From NCBI GenBank assembly GCA_902806575.1, contig CADCXD010000007.1:1054001-1118000 (forward strand): DNA of 64,000 bases, written 5' to 3'. A model generated the notes under the pieces. It was not told where the DNA came from, searched no databases, and was given only the letters and a program-made list of their open reading frames with translations. Numbering within the stretch: position 1 is the first letter of the stretch; each line of letters starts with the position of its first letter. The DNA is from Jackrogersella multiformis (taxonomy: Eukaryota > Ascomycota > Sordariomycetes > Xylariales > Hypoxylaceae). The position numbers and the translations under genes are program-made. Of this stretch, positions 47,391 through 58,883 are shown in pieces.

Positions 47391-49037
47391 ATTATCGTAA
47401 TATTAACTTATAAAATCGGTTTTATAAAATAAACATTTTTTATATTTTTAAAGAATTTTATTTATTTTTTTAATAGTTATTTTCGTTATATTAAAAAGAT
47501 TATATAACTTTACCACCTTTAATTAAGCTTTTAATTTTATAAAAAAATTAAGGAAAGTAATTATTAATAATTTAAAATATATTACGTAAATTATAAACCC
47601 CTTTAAAAACGTTATTTTTTAAAATAATCTCTTATATCGAAAAAGTAAGCTTTAAATATTTATAAAACTTTAAAAAGAAGTTATTTCCTTTAAACACGAT
47701 ATCCTCGTCATTAAATATATAAAAATAAATAAAATCTTAAAATTAATTATTTAAAACTTTTAATAGTTAAATATTAAAAATACCGTTTAAGATTATATAT
47801 AAGGTTATTTAAAATATTAATAAAATAAAATCCCTCGTTACGTTTTATACGGACATTTTTAACCGATAAAATTATATTATAAACTTTAATTAATAATAAT
47901 AATAAATTTTATTATAAATCTTCTTTTATTAAACGATTATAACTTTATTTAAATAATAATAAATTTATTCTTAAAAATAACTTATTTTATCTCTTTTAAA
48001 ATAAAAGGAAAAAAAATCGATAATTTAATTAAAATCTTTATTAAATAATATTGGAAATTATATAATATATTATTAAATATTATTTTTAATAAAGATTTTA
48101 AGTTTACTTCTTATATTTAAAAAAGATTTTTTTAAATTAATAAAAATTAAGTCTTATATAAATATTACGTTTTATTTATAAACCGACGGCTAAATAAAAC
48201 GTTTTAATTAAATCTTAAAGGTTTATTTTAAAGCCTTTATTAATTACGAAATAAATAATTAAAAAAACCTTTTTATAATAATTAAATTTATTTATAATAA
48301 TATTACTTTATTATTAATATAATTTACATTTTTTTATATTAATTATAATTATTATTTAACCGTTTATAACCTTTTTATAAACACTTTACGTAATTTAAAA
48401 AGTAAATTATATATATATTAAATAATATAAATATATTAAATAATATAAATATATTAAGAAACATAAAAATATTTAAAACGAAACCGTTAACGAATAAAAA
48501 AATAAAAAAATAAACGATAAAAAGATATATTAATTTTTTAAGAAAAATAATTTATAATGTTTAATATAAAGAATATTAAAATTAAATGCCTTATTAAAAA
48601 ATTAAATAAAAAGTTTTTAAGATTTTTTAAAATTTAATAAGTAATTTTTTTTATAATAATAAAACTTATTTTATTTAAAGATTAAAAAATATATAATTTA
48701 TTTTATATCTTACTTATTAAACTTTATCGCGTTAATAATTAAGAATTTTTTAACCTTAATTAAATCTTACGTAAAGTAGCCTCGATAAAATCTAAAAATT
48801 ATTAAATAAAATAAATTAAATTATAAACTTTATTAAAAATTAAAGTAAAATAAAATATCTCGTAAAATAAAAAAGTTAATTAATTAAAAAATATTAAATT
48901 TAAAAATCTTATAAATATATATTTAACGATAAAATAAAAGTAATAATTAAATTATTTTATAAGTAATATACCGATAAACCTTATAATTTTATAATCCTTT
49001 AAAATATTTAAAGTTAAACATTAAAAAAAAAAGTTAA

Positions 49038-49350
49038 TATTATATAAATAAGCTTTATAAAGTAAAGTATAATTAATATATATATATAAATTAATAAATA
49101 TAAAATATGTTAAAATTTATAAAACAAAGTTATTAGATAAGATTAATTAAAAGATTTAATTAATATATGTAAGATTAAACTAACAGGATTAAGAGGGCGT
49201 TAACGGCGTTTAAAGAAATATTCAGATTATATACATATAGGTCATTACACCTCGCTTCGCAAGAAGAGATAGAAGGCAAGGACTTTAAGATCATAGAGAA
49301 TTATTACTTAAATTTGAACTATAGTTCCAAGCCCTATTGCCCTTATCACA
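49038..49350 (+). repeat. 3' LTR of the outer Gypsy element
   Basis: 313 bp, same length as the left copy. Starts TATTATATAAAT (originally TGTCATACGG) and ends CCCTTATCACA. The outer ~165 bases are nearly unmutated and the inner half is AT-converted, the mirror of the left LTR. Preceded by an A-rich purine tract at 49021-49032. Confidence 0.93.
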
Positions 49351-50356
49351 GCTGCCTCTTGCGGATCTCAGCCCTTCTATTCCTCTCGTTTTCTATGATC
49401 AGATTGGAAATGGACGGTCAACACATCTACGTGATAAGGCTGGCGATGAGGACTTCTGGTCTATTGATTTGTTCAAACATGAGCTTGACAACCTTATCTC
49501 CCACCTAGGCCTGGAAGGAAAACCTATTGATGTGTATGGCCATTCTGTACGTATTACTCCGTCCCTATAATGCTTACCTAGGTACCTAGGTACCATTCTG
49601 AGTCCTCCGGGGTGTCGCATTGAAAAGTCTAGATATGCTGACTCGCTATGCCATAGTGGGGTGGAATGCTCGCAGCCGAATGGGCAGCAACACCAAGTGC
49701 ATCGAATCTCAGACGTCTGGTGATCTCAAATAGCTTAGCAAGCATGGATGCATGGAGAGTCGGTGTCACCGCTTTGCGGAAACAGCTTCCAGAAGACGTC
49801 CAGGAAGTGCTCGATCGCAAGGAAAAAACGAAAGATTTTGATAATCCGGAGTATGAGGCCGCAGTGGAGGTTTTCTACAAAAGGCATCTTAGTCTTGCTA
49901 GACCCTGGCCATCTGAAGAAGTCCAAGCTGCGCTCAACTGGTTTGCGAAAGATGCTACTACATATAGCACAATGTAGGTGACTTATATGTTTGTGATGAT
50001 ACTCAATAAACTCCATCCCTGAGGACTCAAGCCAGGATGTCACTCAATAACTTCCTTCGAAGCTATGATTCAAATAGACGACGGGCTAATGCAACGCGTT
50101 CAGGTACGGTCCAAGCGAGCTTTACATCTCTGGTTCCCTCCGAAACTGGAGTTGTATACCAATCTTAAGCAAGATCAAGGTTCCAACACTCTTGTTGAAC
50201 GGATCGGATGATGAGGCACAAGATGTAGCGATGCAGCCCTTTTTTGAGCACATTGAGAAGGTGAAGTGGATCACACTCGAGAAAGCCGCACACTTTTCAC
50301 ATGTCGATCAGAAGGAGAAATATTTGCAACATTTGGGGGCATTTTTGTGGGCGTAG
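49351..50356 (+). pseudogene. 3' fragment of transposon-split proline iminopeptidase-like gene
   Basis: After the duplicated GCTGC, coding resumes at 49356: 49356-49546, 49657-49973 and 50104-50356, with introns of 110 bp (GTACGT..CATAG, containing two CCTAGGTA words) and 130 bp (GTAGGT..TTCAG). With the 5' fragment this gives a 306-aa protein. It continues [20 protein letters not shown], then GHS|WGG with the nucleophile Ser117 straddling intron 1, GSDDEAQD with the likely acid Asp259, and AAHFSH with His286. The exons have no other stop or frameshift, so the gene was intact until the insertion. Enzymes of this group release N-terminal proline or hydrolyse small amides and esters. The 3' fragment has lost its promoter and start. 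Confidence 0.92.
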
Positions 50357-52084
50357 GGAGTTAGTTTTATTGTAACGCCACGCAGACATGAATATCCAAA
50401 TATATATTACTAGGATGAGGATGGAGTCTGCTTCGCAATTGTCGATCTAATTACGCCCTGGTAGGGTGAATGAGATGATGATGGTTGTGTTTGTGAGATA
50501 ATATGTTCCCATAAATACCATCTTCGACATTTGTATAAGTACCTAGGTACATATCTGTTAAATACCATCTCCTATCATCACGTGCTTTTAACCTAAGGTC
50601 CTTTTCTTCAGGTGGTCCGTGTGTAAAGGATATTTGTCAGAGACTATCTCCATTTTATCATGTGATAAAATAGGTATCCTCTTCTATCACGTGTTTTTGG
50701 ACCTTAGGCTCTTCTATCTAGGTGGTCTGTGTGTTCAGGATATTGGGTCTGTGTGTATTAGAAATATCTTCAATCTTTGGTTACTCACGTGACTCTCGAT
50801 GAGACAAGAATGCTCTAACATAGATGATTTTACCGTTGGTAGAATCGGAGTTTTTCTGTAGACTGAATACAACCTTATGTTAAAAATATCTTGATCTCTC
50901 TGATAGTACCTATCCATATTAACACGCATGGTATCTTGCCTAAGGTCAGCCGCCGCATAGGGCTCGGAACCACTATACCAATACAAGGCTCTCTAGATCA
51001 GTCTATTGTTCTGTTGCATATATACAACGCTTAACTTGAATATGTATGCGGTTATACATTGTGCAAATATACAGAGCCGTGTATTTATAACGACATGTTT
51101 TGGGGCCACGTCTCGGTAAGACTCCTAGTCTGCAGCTAGGCTTACATGAGGCAACCGAACTTGTATATCTTGTGTGGGAGAGACCAAAAAGGTGCAGCTT
51201 GAGCTTAATAAAGCTGGACGCGAGCCATCTTGTTATTTCAACCTCGGTGCCGAGGCGCGCCACATATGGCTGGAAGAAATACCGACGTAACGCCTTCAAT
51301 GCAAGTAAGACTGCATCTACCAACCTACCTAGGCTATTATTCGAAACTGCTTCTGGAAAGGCTAGGGTTTAAATGTGCTATTTCAATACGAGCATACCTA
51401 CCTAGGTAGGCAACGACTTTGCACTTAGTAATAGTTTATATCGAGATTTTTCAACCAACCGAATTAAACGTCCCCTCACTTTCGAGCGCCTCAACCTAGG
51501 TCGGTGAATACATATGTAGTGTCTAGTTTCTTGGCTGTGGCTGTAGCCCACTGTACCAGCATGAGACATTGATAGTACCTAGGTAGAAGTAGCTACAATA
51601 GGTGTGCGGCTGAGATGTAGTGACACTCATTTTCTACTTACCTAACCTAGCGGTAGGTATCAAACTATTAATAATTCTTTATTGACGCGTTCCGCCAAGC
51701 TGATACAACCCCAAATAACTTAGTAATAATATTGTGCTAATGTACGTCGAATAATACCTATGTAATATTACACCTAGATTGATCCTGTTGAGGTGGGCGA
51801 GTTCTCTACGTTAATTACCTCTTGCTGTACCTAATAACTATGGTGTCATTCGGCATCGACATCGACATCGGTCGCCCCCTTACACATCCCATTTTCTCTG
51901 ATGAAATACTACATTGGGAGGTGGGAAATATACCTATCTACCTACCTACCTAACCTAAGGTACATAGGTAGGCACCCAGGTTTTGAGGTTTCAAATTCTC
52001 TATATAAGGTACTTTCAAGAACCCTACAATAATAATTCCTATCCATTGTGTCCTGATGTAATCGATACCATATTGTTGTTCAAA
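50357..52084. other. Intergenic region with a ~110-bp imperfect duplication
   Basis: No gene supported; frames at 51003-51372 lack motifs. A roughly 65-bp unit at 50570-50634 recurs at 50680-50743; both contain CACGTG, an (AC)CTTAGG/CTAAGGT word, AGGTGGTC-GTGTGT and AGGATATT. CCTAGGTA words at 51401-51408, 51575-51590 and repeated CTACC just before the next gene (51932-51970). Confidence 0.5.
50570..50743. repeat. Imperfect direct repeat with CACGTG boxes
   Basis: Two copies about 110 bp apart share TATCA-CACGTG, a CCTTAGG/CCTAAGG word, CAGGTGGTC-GTGTGT and GGATATT. Between them lies a near-palindrome TTTTATCATGTGATAAAA at about 50653-50670. Confidence 0.65.
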
Positions 52085-54607
52085 ATGTATCTCTTCTCTG
52101 GCCTATTATGGCTTGCCATTCTTTGGCTACCTTGGGCCACAAGTGATAATATGGATACCCGTAACTCGTCAACCGACCTTGTTCCTGTCTACGAGCCCTA
52201 CTTATCCAATCTCAGACAGAATCCCGCAATATTTAACCCATATCTTGGAGGACAAGACTGGACTATGTGTTGTAGCCTAGTCGTTAATGAAAGCCTCGTC
52301 ATTGACAACAATGTACTTTATATCCGGCCCGGACAGACCTTTTTCACCGGGACAATCAGCAGTCTAGAGGCCTATCCTAGGTTTCCCTGTGGTGCTACAT
52401 ACAATGGGACTTTGAATGCACCTAATCAACAATTTTGGGTTCCTTACTCGTGGTGCTACAATCACTGCCCTGGATGGCCTGTAACGAAGGCAGGTAATTT
52501 CGAGAAGTGGCTGAAGCCAATGATTGCGTTTATACTTCCGTCACTTATATTCTGCCTCAATATTCCCCGGCGCCGACGATTACATCTACCAGCTGTGTTA
52601 TTCTCCAATAAGTCTATCAACATATCGAACATACCTTTCGTCATTGTCAAGATACCTCTCGCATCCCTGGTTGTCACCCTAGATATTCTTATTTGGATGT
52701 GTGTGGTGTTCTCGGCGGCCGGCCCAATGCTTATGTCAGGCATATATGAAGCGCTTCTCGATGCCAGGGTTTTGACCTATCTAGAAAGTCGAACCAAGGA
52801 GAACCCTCCTACAGTCCAGCAGAAAGCGCATGCTCTCCTTTCAGTTCTAATTGGTAATCTTGATGGTGACGCTTGGCGCTCAAGCAGGGTGTTTGTGCAG
52901 GACCTCCCTAGCGATGAAATAAGGGCAGGTTACCACAGTACTCAACTTACGAGGACACCTATTGGTGCAAGGATCCAACCACCTCTTCCAGTCAACATAA
53001 TCACACCTAATCAGCATCGCACCTCCACTCTATATAATACGCCTGGAGACAACACTATTCTTACTCAATCTAAATATTCATATACCGTTATACAACTACG
53101 AAAGATCGAGGCCGTCAAATGGAGGCTAAGGGCTATGTTAGATTCACAAGCCAGCTTTGGAAGCTCAGTTGGAGGTCCAGTCTTGTTTTACATTGCATCA
53201 TTCATATGGTCTGTTTATGAAGTTCGTGAGGATTTAGGCTCCTAGTAAGTGACCATCTTGCAAGAACTATCCGCTTATGTCTTACCTTCGGAAACTAATA
53301 TTCGGGGTAGCATCACGGCGCATCAATTAGGGGCTGGGATGTTCTGGATGACAATACCTCACATTGCACTTGTTAGCTGCCTTCTCCTTGCAGGGAACAA
53401 CCCGAACATCTGGCAAAGCGTCATCGCTGAGAATTTACTCGCCTATGATAATCTCGTTGCCGCAGTGCCTCGAAGATTAGGAGATACTGATTGGGAATCA
53501 AACTCCGGTGGAACCCGGAATGATAATAGCATGGAATTTGACCCGAACAGTCACCAGGTAACCAATTTACACAGATCGTTAATGTCACGGATGTATGATC
53601 ACCTTTTTGTGTTGGCCTTTAACGACTCCGAGTTCAAGCCTGCATGGATGTGGAATAGGGGTTTGAACAAAGCAATGTGGATCACGAAGCTCGGAGAAGA
53701 ATATCCATATCTTCGGGGCATGCGCGACCAAGTTTTGGAAAGGGACTTCAAAAAAGATCTCTGGACTTCGAGTCTCTATGGCTTTGTCCTTTACTGCGTG
53801 CCAACATTCTTTGGCATCTTGGTCAGGTATGATGGACAAATCTATTATGATCCTCTGCTAACCTCGCCCAAGTTATACTACGCCTCAACCAGGTTTTGGA
53901 TGTCGTTCACTTATTTTGGTGGCCTACATGGTATCGCAAGTTTCCCTTCAAGTACTATGGCTGTTCCGTTGGTGTTTCCTCGATCGCGGTAAGCGCGTAC
54001 ACGTTAATAGCAAGTTTTGGAATGAGATGGACAAGTCAACTACAATCAACTATCTATGGTACTTCCTATTCTCACTTGCTACGCTTCTCGGCGCACTAAC
54101 TAGTATTGGATGGACCAGTGAGTAATGAGAACATCTTATAATATCAGCACTAGAAAGATAATGTGGAGCTAATTCTAAGCCAGTATTCGTATTAACGAAT
54201 GTCTTGACTAACTGTTTCTGTGCGATTCCGGTATGACCGCCTCATCCTAGTCTTACAGCATTCGTAGACTAGCTAACATTAGAACTACATAGGCAAAGTA
54301 CTGGTGGGATCGTTGGTCGAATCCTGGAGCGATCATGTTCGTCGATGATGCTACATTTGAGCAGCTTTACTACGCTGAGATGTGGTGGTTTCCGGCTGGG
54401 GTTATTAGTGTTGTTTTTATGATAATTGTTGCTTATATTGGCTGGTGGTATCAACGGAGTCTACGCCAAAGGTTCCATGATTTAGTAGAGAAGATTGACT
54501 ATATTGCTGAATTAGACACCCAAGAGGGCGCAAGACTGACTACCGGCGGCGTTAATCGGGCTGAAGATGAGGAAGGGCATTCAGTCGAGGACATACCTAT
54601 ACAATAA
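52085..54607 (+). CDS. Polytopic membrane protein, possibly frameshifted
   Basis: Exons 52085-53244, 53311-53826, 53893-54117, 54184-54230 and 54293-54607. Introns are 62-66 bp with CTAAT/CTAAC-type branch sites. The product, about 753 aa, has a signal-like first segment (MYLFSGLLWLAILWLPWA), a Cys-containing extracellular loop and about 7-8 further hydrophobic segments, ending in YIGWWYQRSLRQRFHD and an acidic tail. I recognise it only as a large uncharacterised fungal integral membrane protein type. Exon 3 changes frame near the T-run at 53914-53917: upstream reads RFWMSFTY, downstream LVAYMVSQVSLQVLWLF. Removing one T makes the total length divisible by three and the rest open. Either the gene carries a 1-nt insertion or there is a sequence error. 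Confidence 0.72.
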
Positions 54608-55064
54608 TATAAGGCTTGATTAGTTCATTATACATTACCCATCCATAACTTCCACACAAACTAGCAAAGAATACTCTTGTGATTAAATCTACTTAAATGA
54701 GTACTGTGCACTTAATAGGAGGTAGGTACCTACTTACCCTTTCTTTGGTGGGCTCAACCAAGATGATAGCAAAATATTAGACCGCCCGTCCAACTTTAGT
54801 TAGTTCAAGAATCAAATAAATTCCATAACGTGCCCTTTCTTAATGTGTGTAAGGGGCACAGTCACCAACAAGAGAGTGCCACGTGATTTTCTAGGACTTC
54901 TACTATTATAAGGTAGTATATTTTCTTTAAATACCGATCTCGAGGGCCATTTGAATTATGCTCACTTGTATTGAGACTTGATGTACCTTAAATTGTTTGT
55001 TTTAACTCATCATAAATCTGATCCCGTTCTCATATCATAGGCATTCTACGGTTGAATATCCAAT
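54608..55064. other. Intergenic region, O-methyltransferase promoter
   Basis: AT-rich; GGTAGGTACCTAC at about 54721-54733 and CACGTG at about 54881. No gene. Confidence 0.45.
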
Positions 55065-56476
55065 ATGTCATCTACACCAGAAGCCGTCCTCGAACAACTG
55101 CAAGCTGCTAGCTCCGCATATGCTGAGAAAAAGCCCGGCGCGCGGGAACAGCTACTTAATCTCGGTTACGCCCTAATTTCGAGTGTTGAACTGCCCAGTG
55201 AAGCGATTCAACGAATGGGATGGGCTGAGGTAAGTTGTGAAGATGAATTTCCTTGATTTTAAGGCCTGGCCCCTGATTGAAAGGATATTGGTAGCCTGCT
55301 AGAGCCGCCCACTGCCGTATCGCAGTCGACCTCAATATTTTTGAGCTTTTAAAGGAAAGTGGTGAACAAGGTAGCAGCGCCAACGACTTGGCTGCGAAGA
55401 CAGGGGCTGATGAAATTTTGATCTGTACGTTCAATTCATCGCCCGCATCAACATTAACTGCTGACGCCTTTATAAGCTCGAACTCTCAAGCATCTCGCTG
55501 CTATGAACGTCGTAGATGAAAGTGGCTCGGATAGATACATTGCAACGCGCTTGAGCGATGCCTTTACCGAGCCTAGATATAGGGATGGTATCCTCTATAC
55601 GTAAGCGTTAATTAATATTCCAGACAGTTTTACTGAGGGACCCTCCTCATCCTCAAAATATGTGCCTTGTATGGTCAATAGCTAATAAGTGTGCTTCTCC
55701 CTAGATATGACGTTGCTGGACCAGCATTTCGTGGCTTACCTGAGTATCTTAAGAGCATCAAGTATGCGCTTCCGACGAAGCTCACTGATGGTCCATTCCA
55801 GGCTGCTCATAAAACGCAGCTCCCTTTCTTCGCTTGGCTAGACCAGAACCCTCCTTACCTTTAAATCTTTAATAATTACATGTCGGCATACCGCGCTGGT
55901 AAACCCTCGTGGGTCGATCCGGGCTTCTATCCAGTATCTGAGCGTCTCGTGGATGGGTTTAATGCTGGTTCTAGCGGTGACGGTGTAATTCTTGTTGACG
56001 TAGGCGGCGGCATGGGGCATGATATACAGGAGCTCAAGGAGAAGTATCCTTCCCTCCCTGGTAAGCTCATCCTACAAGACCGTCCCGAAGTCATCTTGAC
56101 CGTTTCTGGTGGCATATTCGAGGTCACCGCCCACGACTTCTTCACCCCCCAGCCGGTAAAGAAAGCCCGAGCGTACTATCTCCACTCCGTACTCCACGAC
56201 TGGGGCGACGACGACTGTGTTAAGATCCTCGAGCAGCTGAAGCCAGCGATGCAGCCAGCATACTCGAGATTGCTTATCAATGAGATCATCGTCCCTGATC
56301 GTAATCCAACATGGCCGATCACGTCAATGGACCAGCTTGTATTTGTCCTTGGCGCAATGGGGGAGCGTACAGAGGCACACTGGAAGACTATATTGAGCCG
56401 GGCCGGCTTCAACGTTGTGCGAATCTATAGTTATGAGATGGGATCGGAGAGCCTTATCGAGGCAGAATTGGCATAA
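55065..56476 (+). pseudogene. COMT-type O-methyltransferase with one in-frame stop
   Basis: Exons 55065-55229, 55295-55424, 55477-55600 and 55705-56476. The full coding length is 396 codons, normal for the family, but codon 193 is TAA (55862-55864), giving a 192-aa product without the catalytic domain. The frame continues unchanged after the stop. Family features: N-terminal dimerisation helices (AHCRIAVDLNIFELL, then LAAKTGADE); after the stop, SAM-binding motif I VDVGGGMGHD, then LQDRPEVI, LHDWGDDDCVKIL and LINEIIVPD. The context NPPYL-stop-IFNNYM suggests a former Gln (CAA to TAA), a C-to-T change at CpA. Such enzymes methylate phenolic or polyketide hydroxyls. Convergent with the efflux pump gene at 56938. 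Confidence 0.87.
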
Positions 56477-56937
56477 TGATTAGAAAATGTTCATAATATG
56501 CATTTTATTAGGAATTAGGGAGTAATAAGCTAGTGATAATAGTTTTATTAAGAAGAAAACACGGGATTTGACTCAAGTAGATTCAATATATTTGCTCACG
56601 GTCTTTAGTAAATGCAACTGCTAATAATCAAACACCTGATAATTATAGATATTTGGAATTATCTCTTTATCCCCCTTTAACCTAAGCTCTGACAATTTAG
56701 GCCAACACGTTATCAACGTTCTCTAAGTGCGCTCGATACGTTATTCTATAACATTTTCTCTCTGGTGAGGTTAGTTCCGTACTCTGGAAGAATATTGGTG
56801 GCGAGTACCAACTTGTGATTTCATAAACTCTCCCTTCGCCAACATAGCTTTCCCATATGCTACTTCATTCTTGGGTTTAGTGAGCGAACTATAGTACTTA
56901 ACGCCCTACTTGGCTTGTAACAGTATCCTTTCTGATA
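56477..56937. other. Convergent intergenic region
   Basis: AT-rich 3' flanks of the methyltransferase and transporter genes; no gene and no notable repeat. Confidence 0.5.
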
Positions 56938-58883
56938 TTAAGGTACTTTTATCTGCTTTTTACGCCATATAAGACTTGTTGATAAGAGCTGTACTGCAGT
57001 AAACCCGATGAGAATCCGAATCTGAGTTGCGTATCCATGGGCGAATATTCGCTTGACATCCTCTTGCAACCCAGAGGTTAAGCCCTTTATAACGCTGGTA
57101 TCCTGTAGAACCGCGTCTAACGTCTCCGGACTTAGAATATTCGCGAGCGACGATTTCAAGTAGCTGTTCATATAAGCCGATGTGGCAGCGACTCCGATGG
57201 CACCTCCGAGGAAACGCAGCTGGACGATAGCTCCAGTTGCCACAGCTAGGCATGAATGTTAGAATGAACATGTCATCCACGTTGGATGTACTTACCGATA
57301 TCACGTGGATTCACGACGAACGGGGTTCCGAGGACAAGAATGGAGAAAGTTATGCCCACGCCTGCGCCAGCTATCGCTTCATACCCTAAGCCAGCAGACG
57401 GGAAGTCGATTCCGTTCAGCGTCGATAGCAGAGTGACTCCTACTAGGTGGCAAACAGCGCCAGCAAGGAGTAGATAAATCAGTGGGACCCTAGACTTCGA
57501 AGCCACGACGTTCGAGATGACCGAGCACACGGGTGACACCACGGTGTAAGGAAGCAACCAAATGCCAGCGCCTAAGGCCGTCTTATCATCCAGCGCCTGG
57601 AATCGCTGTGGCATGTTGATGATGAGTGCATTGAATGGAACGCCGACCATGCAAGTCATCCTGGGGAGTTAGCAAGTCTACGCAAGGAATGGCGAGGAGC
57701 ATACAGAAGCATTCCCACAAACGTCATGTTGGAAAAGAAAGTCCACGGGAAAATCGGCTCTGGCCTTTGCCATTTCGTTACGAATCGCTCCCACACGAGG
57801 AATCCGACCCAGCAGCAGCCCGAGAGGGTGAGAAGGGCAATGGTCCCGCCCGCGTTCCATCCAAATCGAATACTTGCTTCGAGCAGCGCGGTGACCAGCA
57901 ACATGGATGCTGCAAGCAAGAGCGCGGCTCCAAGGAAATCAAGTCGGCCTAGATTCACCCATTTTAAAAATCCAGAGACCGACCCTTCGTTTTGATTCAG
58001 ACGCTTGGCTGGGAAGGCAATCATCATAAGACCGATGGCGAGAACGCCAAAAGGAACACTGGAACAGACGGTTAGCAACGAGCTTAGGCTGTCTGGGGGA
58101 ACCCACATGAATAAGAAAGCCCATCGCCAGGAACCGTTGCTGTTGATCAACCCGACGACGACGGGCCCGAGAACATTAGCTACTGAGACTACAGCTACAG
58201 ATGCACCGCTGTAAGCTGCGTACTTGCTTGGCGGCACTATCTCAAACAGGATAACCACTGCCAGAGAGTAGGTACCCGCAGCGCCAACGCCTTGGAAGAC
58301 ACGATTAATAGTTCTAACCACAGTGTTAGATAAGTTCGTGAATGAATACATAAGTGGCATCGTACAGCTGGGTTAGCGTTTGCGAGGCGCTGCAGCCTCC
58401 CGAGAAGACGACAAACAGGACCATAGTTGTAATAAAGGTCACTTTGCGGCCGATGACATCGCTCAGCTTGGACCAGATGATCATAAAACCTGCGAAATGA
58501 GCGAGTGTGTTTCGAATCTCGGCGGGTGAGATACAGTACCTACCTGTGTATGTCACCAGGTATCCAGTCACGATCCAGCTGGTCTCCCTGAAGCGGTGAA
58601 GGCTGTTGGCGGTTGTGATCAAGGAAGTGCCTACGATCGATACTTCGATGTTCACGAGGAAGGTCGCCAACATAATCCTATAGACGTCAGTCTACCTAAT
58701 CAAGCCGCACCGTCGGACGGGCCGAGGTTCGGCGTACGCTAAGGTCGTGAGCCACAGCCGCCATCCTGAAAGGTGAGGGGATTGCGATGCACTGGTGGTG
58801 AGCGCGTCTTCGAAGGCAGCATTCTGTTCCTGCTTGGCCTCTTGTTCGGATTTTTCAGGAGTGGCTGGTTGATGGTTCGACAT
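56938..58883 (-). CDS. MFS efflux transporter, DHA2 14-TM type
   Basis: Seven minus-strand exons: 58883-58738, 58677-58544, 58489-58366, 58313-58107, 58058-57705, 57660-57296 and 57245-56938; 545 aa. All introns are 44-60 bp with GT..CTAAC/CTGAC..AG, and all phases agree. Landmarks: NIEVSIVGTSLITTANSL in TM1, TGYLVTYTGFMIIWSKLSDVIGRK (motif A, made by joining exons 2 and 3), RVFQGVGAAGTYS, and WRWAFLFI-VPFGV. This is the drug:H+ antiporter-2 family of fungal toxin and multidrug exporters. The N-terminus is hydrophilic and acidic. Pairing with an O-methyltransferase suggests export of a secondary metabolite, which is inference. Intact. Confidence 0.9.

Larger units (their letters stand above)
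33048..49350 (+). mobile_element. Ty3/Gypsy LTR retrotransposon, RIP-degenerate, with nested insert
   Basis: A 16,303-bp element bounded by 313-bp LTRs (33048-33360 and 49038-49350) and by the 5-bp target duplication GCTGC (33043-33047 and 49351-49355). Subtracting the 9,459-bp nested element and its 5-bp duplication leaves about 6.84 kb, a normal Gypsy size. The LTRs run from TG to CA; the inner CA of the left copy is mutated to TA. Plus-strand remnants of reverse transcriptase and RNase H in the right half establish superfamily and orientation. Base composition is extreme AT with TAA/TTA dominance, and LTR differences are all transitions, the signature of RIP. No intact open frame remains, so the element is dead. 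Confidence 0.95.

Noticed and set aside
33048..49350. AT-rich 16-kb block as a centromere, mitochondrial insertion or assembly artefact
   Set aside because: Paired LTRs of equal length, target duplications at two nesting levels and a readable Gypsy RT/RNase H explain it fully as RIP-mutated transposons.
51003..51372. Overlapping frames on both strands upstream of the membrane protein gene
   Set aside because: Neither strand shows motifs or splice-consistent extension; probably random.
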